From Meridianimarinicoccus aquatilis (lineage in GTDB: Bacteria; Pseudomonadota; Alphaproteobacteria; Rhodobacterales; Rhodobacteraceae): DNA of 64,000 nucleotides. Numbering within the stretch: the first letter of the stretch is position 1; every line of letters starts with the position of its first letter. Under the pieces are notes generated by a model. That model was not told the DNA's origin. It saw nothing but the letters and a program-made list of their open reading frames with translations, and did not search any database. Position numbers and translations under genes: made by a program. The stretch lies in the NCBI RefSeq assembly GCF_004358675.1, contig NZ_SMZO01000006.1:1-64000 (forward strand). Direction: 5' to 3'. Shown piece after piece: positions 62,336-64,000 of the stretch.

Positions 62336-63333
62336 TCCAATTCGCGTTTCCTTGGGCGTTCTTCGTGCTGCCATTACCTTTGGTTGTATGGCGGTTCATG
62401 CCGCCGCATCGCGAGCAGATCGAAGCCCTGCGGTTTCCATTTTTCCGGCGCATCACCGATGCGGCCGGTGTGGACCCAAAAGCCGGGGCCGTTGTTTTGG
62501 CACGCACGCGATTGCAGATGGCTGCGGCTGTTTCGATCTGGGTGTTGATCGTGCTGGCCATAGCTCAACCGCAACGGGTTGGCGCGCCGGTCGAACAAGT
62601 CAAAGCCGCCCGCGATGTCGTTTTGGCCATCGATATTTCCGGGTCCATGGACACGCGCGACTTTGAAGATGCCGATGGCGCACGTGTTCAGCGGCTTGCG
62701 GCGGTCAAGGACGTGGTCACGCAGTTTGTCGAAGGCCGCGAAGGTGATCGGATGGCGCTGATTGTGTTCGGCTCCAAAGCCTATGTGCAGGCGCCGCTTA
62801 CCGAAGATCTGGACACTGTCATTGCGCTGCTGGAGGCGACCGAGGTGGGCATGGCTGGGCCGCACACGGCGCTTGGGGATGCCATTGGTCTGGCCATTCG
62901 TACCTTTGACGTGTCCGAAATCGACCAGCGGTTGCTGATCTTGCTGTCTGACGGGTCGGACACGGCGTCGGCGATGTCGCCGGTCAATGCGGCAGAAATA
63001 GCTGCCGATCGCGGGGTCGAGATTTTCACCATTGGCGTTGGCGATCCGGACGCGTCGGGGGAGGCGCGCGTTGACTTGACCGCCCTGCGGGATATCGCGT
63101 CGCGGACCAGTGGTGCCTATTTCTATGCGTCGGACGAAGCCGCGCTTGGCAGTGTTTATGACAGAATTGATGCGCTTGCCCCCCGGCAAACCGAAACGCT
63201 GTCATGGCGGCCGCGCCGGTCGCTGTCGCACTGGGCCATGGGGCTTGCGGTGCTGATCGGGCTTGGGGTCATTGGCATGCTCCATACGGCGTCTCGCCGC
63301 CGGGCGCAGACCATGTCAGGGCCAAACTTATGA
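62332..63333 (+). CDS. batA: BatA-like vWA-domain membrane protein
   Basis: A 333-residue protein with an N-terminal helix (about 5-21), a second helix near residues 60-80, a vWA domain, and a last helix near 300-322. The MIDAS metal site is intact: DISGSM starting at Asp101, with further residues in GMAGPHTALGDAIG and LSDGSDT. The domain should sit in the periplasm. Bat proteins are linked to oxygen tolerance in Bacteroides, but their role in alphaproteobacteria is unclear. It overlaps both neighbours by 4 bp. Confidence 0.92.
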   Translation: MIQFAFPWAFFVLPLPLVVWRFMPPHREQIEALRFPFFRRITDAAGVDPKAGAVVLARTRLQMAAAVSIWVLIVLAIAQPQRVGAPVEQVKAARDVVLAIDISGSMDTRDFEDADGARVQRLAAVKDVVTQFVEGREGDRMALIVFGSKAYVQAPLTEDLDTVIALLEATEVGMAGPHTALGDAIGLAIRTFDVSEIDQRLLILLSDGSDTASAMSPVNAAEIAADRGVEIFTIGVGDPDASGEARVDLTALRDIASRTSGAYFYASDEAALGSVYDRIDALAPRQTETLSWRPRRSLSHWAMGLAVLIGLGVIGMLHTASRRRAQTMSGPNL

Positions 63334-64000
63334 CCCCCGTTCTCGTGGCTCTTGAGGCGTTTCACGTGCTGCGCCCGCTCTGGCTTGGCGCGCTTGTTCC
63401 GATTGCGGCGCTTTGGTGGATGGTTCGGGCGCGACGTGCGCACAGGGCGGCGCCGCGCGATGGGCTTGCCCCGCATTTGCGTGACGCTCTGACCGTCGGC
63501 TCGGATGGGCAGCGCCGGGTGATGCCGATTGACATGGTTTGCGTCGCATTGGCGCTGTTGGCCTTTGGGGCGTCGGGGCCCACCTGGTCGCGCCAGCCGG
63601 ACCCGTTCGTGGCGCAATCCGCACCGTTGGTGGCGGCGCTCAAGGTGACCCCGTCCATGACCGCAGATGACATTGCGCCGTCGCGGCTTGAACGAGGAAA
63701 GCAAAAGATCCGGGACTTGCTGGAATTGCGCGCAGGGGCGCGAACCGCGCTGATCGCTTATGCCGGAACTGCGCATGTCGCCGTGCCGATGACAGAAGAT
63801 CCCGGCGTCATGCTGCCCTATCTGGCTGGTCTAGACCCGGCGGTCATGCCCGAAGAGGGCGACCGCCCCGGATTGGCACTGGACAGTGCCCAAGCGTTAT
63901 TGAGCCGTGAAACAGGTCCGGGCGCGGTGTTGTTCGTAACAGATGGTCTTGACCCTGATGACGTTCCGGCCCTCTCGGCGGCGAACGTGATCATCCTGTC
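63330..64000 (+). CDS. batB: BatB-like vWA-domain membrane protein (cut by window end)
   Basis: The frame is open from ATG 63330 to the window end (223 codons), with two N-terminal helices (about 14-31 and 67-82) and the start of a vWA domain. Compared with BatA-type proteins, the first MIDAS motif DxSxS is changed: LKVTPSM has Lys105 where the metal Asp should be and Thr for the first Ser. The segment then continues normally (DIAPSRLERGKQKIRDLLEL), as in BatB. The metal site is therefore probably lost. The stop and C-terminal part lie beyond the window. Confidence 0.86.
   Translation, partial: MTPVLVALEAFHVLRPLWLGALVPIAALWWMVRARRAHRAAPRDGLAPHLRDALTVGSDGQRRVMPIDMVCVALALLAFGASGPTWSRQPDPFVAQSAPLVAALKVTPSMTADDIAPSRLERGKQKIRDLLELRAGARTALIAYAGTAHVAVPMTEDPGVMLPYLAGLDPAVMPEEGDRPGLALDSAQALLSRETGPGAVLFVTDGLDPDDVPALSAANVIIL

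Overview
The window looks like a chromosomal segment of a marine alphaproteobacterium of the Rhodobacteraceae (Roseobacter group). This is inferred from high GC (roughly 60%), PHA storage genes in the order phaZ / phaC-phaP-phaR, a TRAP/TAXI transporter next to a DctB/DctD-type two-component pair, a malic enzyme fused to a phosphotransacetylase domain, and amine-type gamma-glutamylation genes. No 16S gene is present, so the species is not fixed.

Layout. 1-5.1 kb is a scrapyard of mobile DNA beside a tRNA-Arg(UCU): a complete IS66 element (both inverted repeats visible, the left one at base 1), a short tail resembling an IS110-type transposase, the 3' end of an IS3-family transposase, and an orphan 617-residue TniQ-like gene ending about 110 bp from the tRNA. 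5.2-13.5 kb holds a small membrane protein, an alpha/beta hydrolase, glyA, nadK, prpE and maeB. 13.6-18.6 kb is a tightly overlapping nucleoside-salvage operon (cdd-deoA-deoB-add-upp plus a SPOR protein). 18.9-20.3 kb is an island with a Cys-His-Asp enzyme of unknown role and an AT-rich, frameshifted membrane-protein gene, lodged beside parE. 22.4-34.5 kb is mostly housekeeping: an outer-membrane-like protein, a MATE pump, an aminotransferase, an XRE regulator with sdhE, a MarR-like regulator, a glyoxalase, thyA-folA, a cold-shock protein, an ArsC/Spx-like protein, thrS, and a three-gene hydrolase-hydrolase-methyltransferase operon.

34.5-39 kb is the PHA granule cluster: the depolymerase is divergent from the synthase, which is followed by phasin and the PhaR repressor, with two CTGC-N3-GCAG dyads in the phasin promoter region. 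39-41.3 kb has a LysR regulator and a DegT-type aminotransferase. 41.4-49.5 kb is one long minus-strand operon: a polar amino-acid-type ABC transporter, two glutamine-synthetase-like ligases, a class I glutamine amidotransferase and an FAD amine oxidase. Together these suggest uptake and gamma-glutamylated breakdown of an amine. 49.6-58 kb has a TerB-like protein, a DJ-1/PfpI protein, a fused TRAP permease with its TAXI binding protein, and the DctD/DctB-like pair. 58.2-64 kb has a PafA-type alkaline phosphatase followed by a Bat/MoxR operon (MoxR, DUF58, DUF4381, two vWA proteins), the last gene cut by the window end.

Most promising leads: the Cys-His-Asp protein island at 18.9-20.3 kb, the TniQ with repeated DNA-binding-like modules next to tRNA-Arg, hairpins placed directly after both solute-binding-protein genes, a DctD-like regulator with GAFAGA in place of GAFTGA, and a BatB-like protein whose metal-binding Asp is replaced by Lys. 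All functions are assigned by reading motifs; no database search was run.
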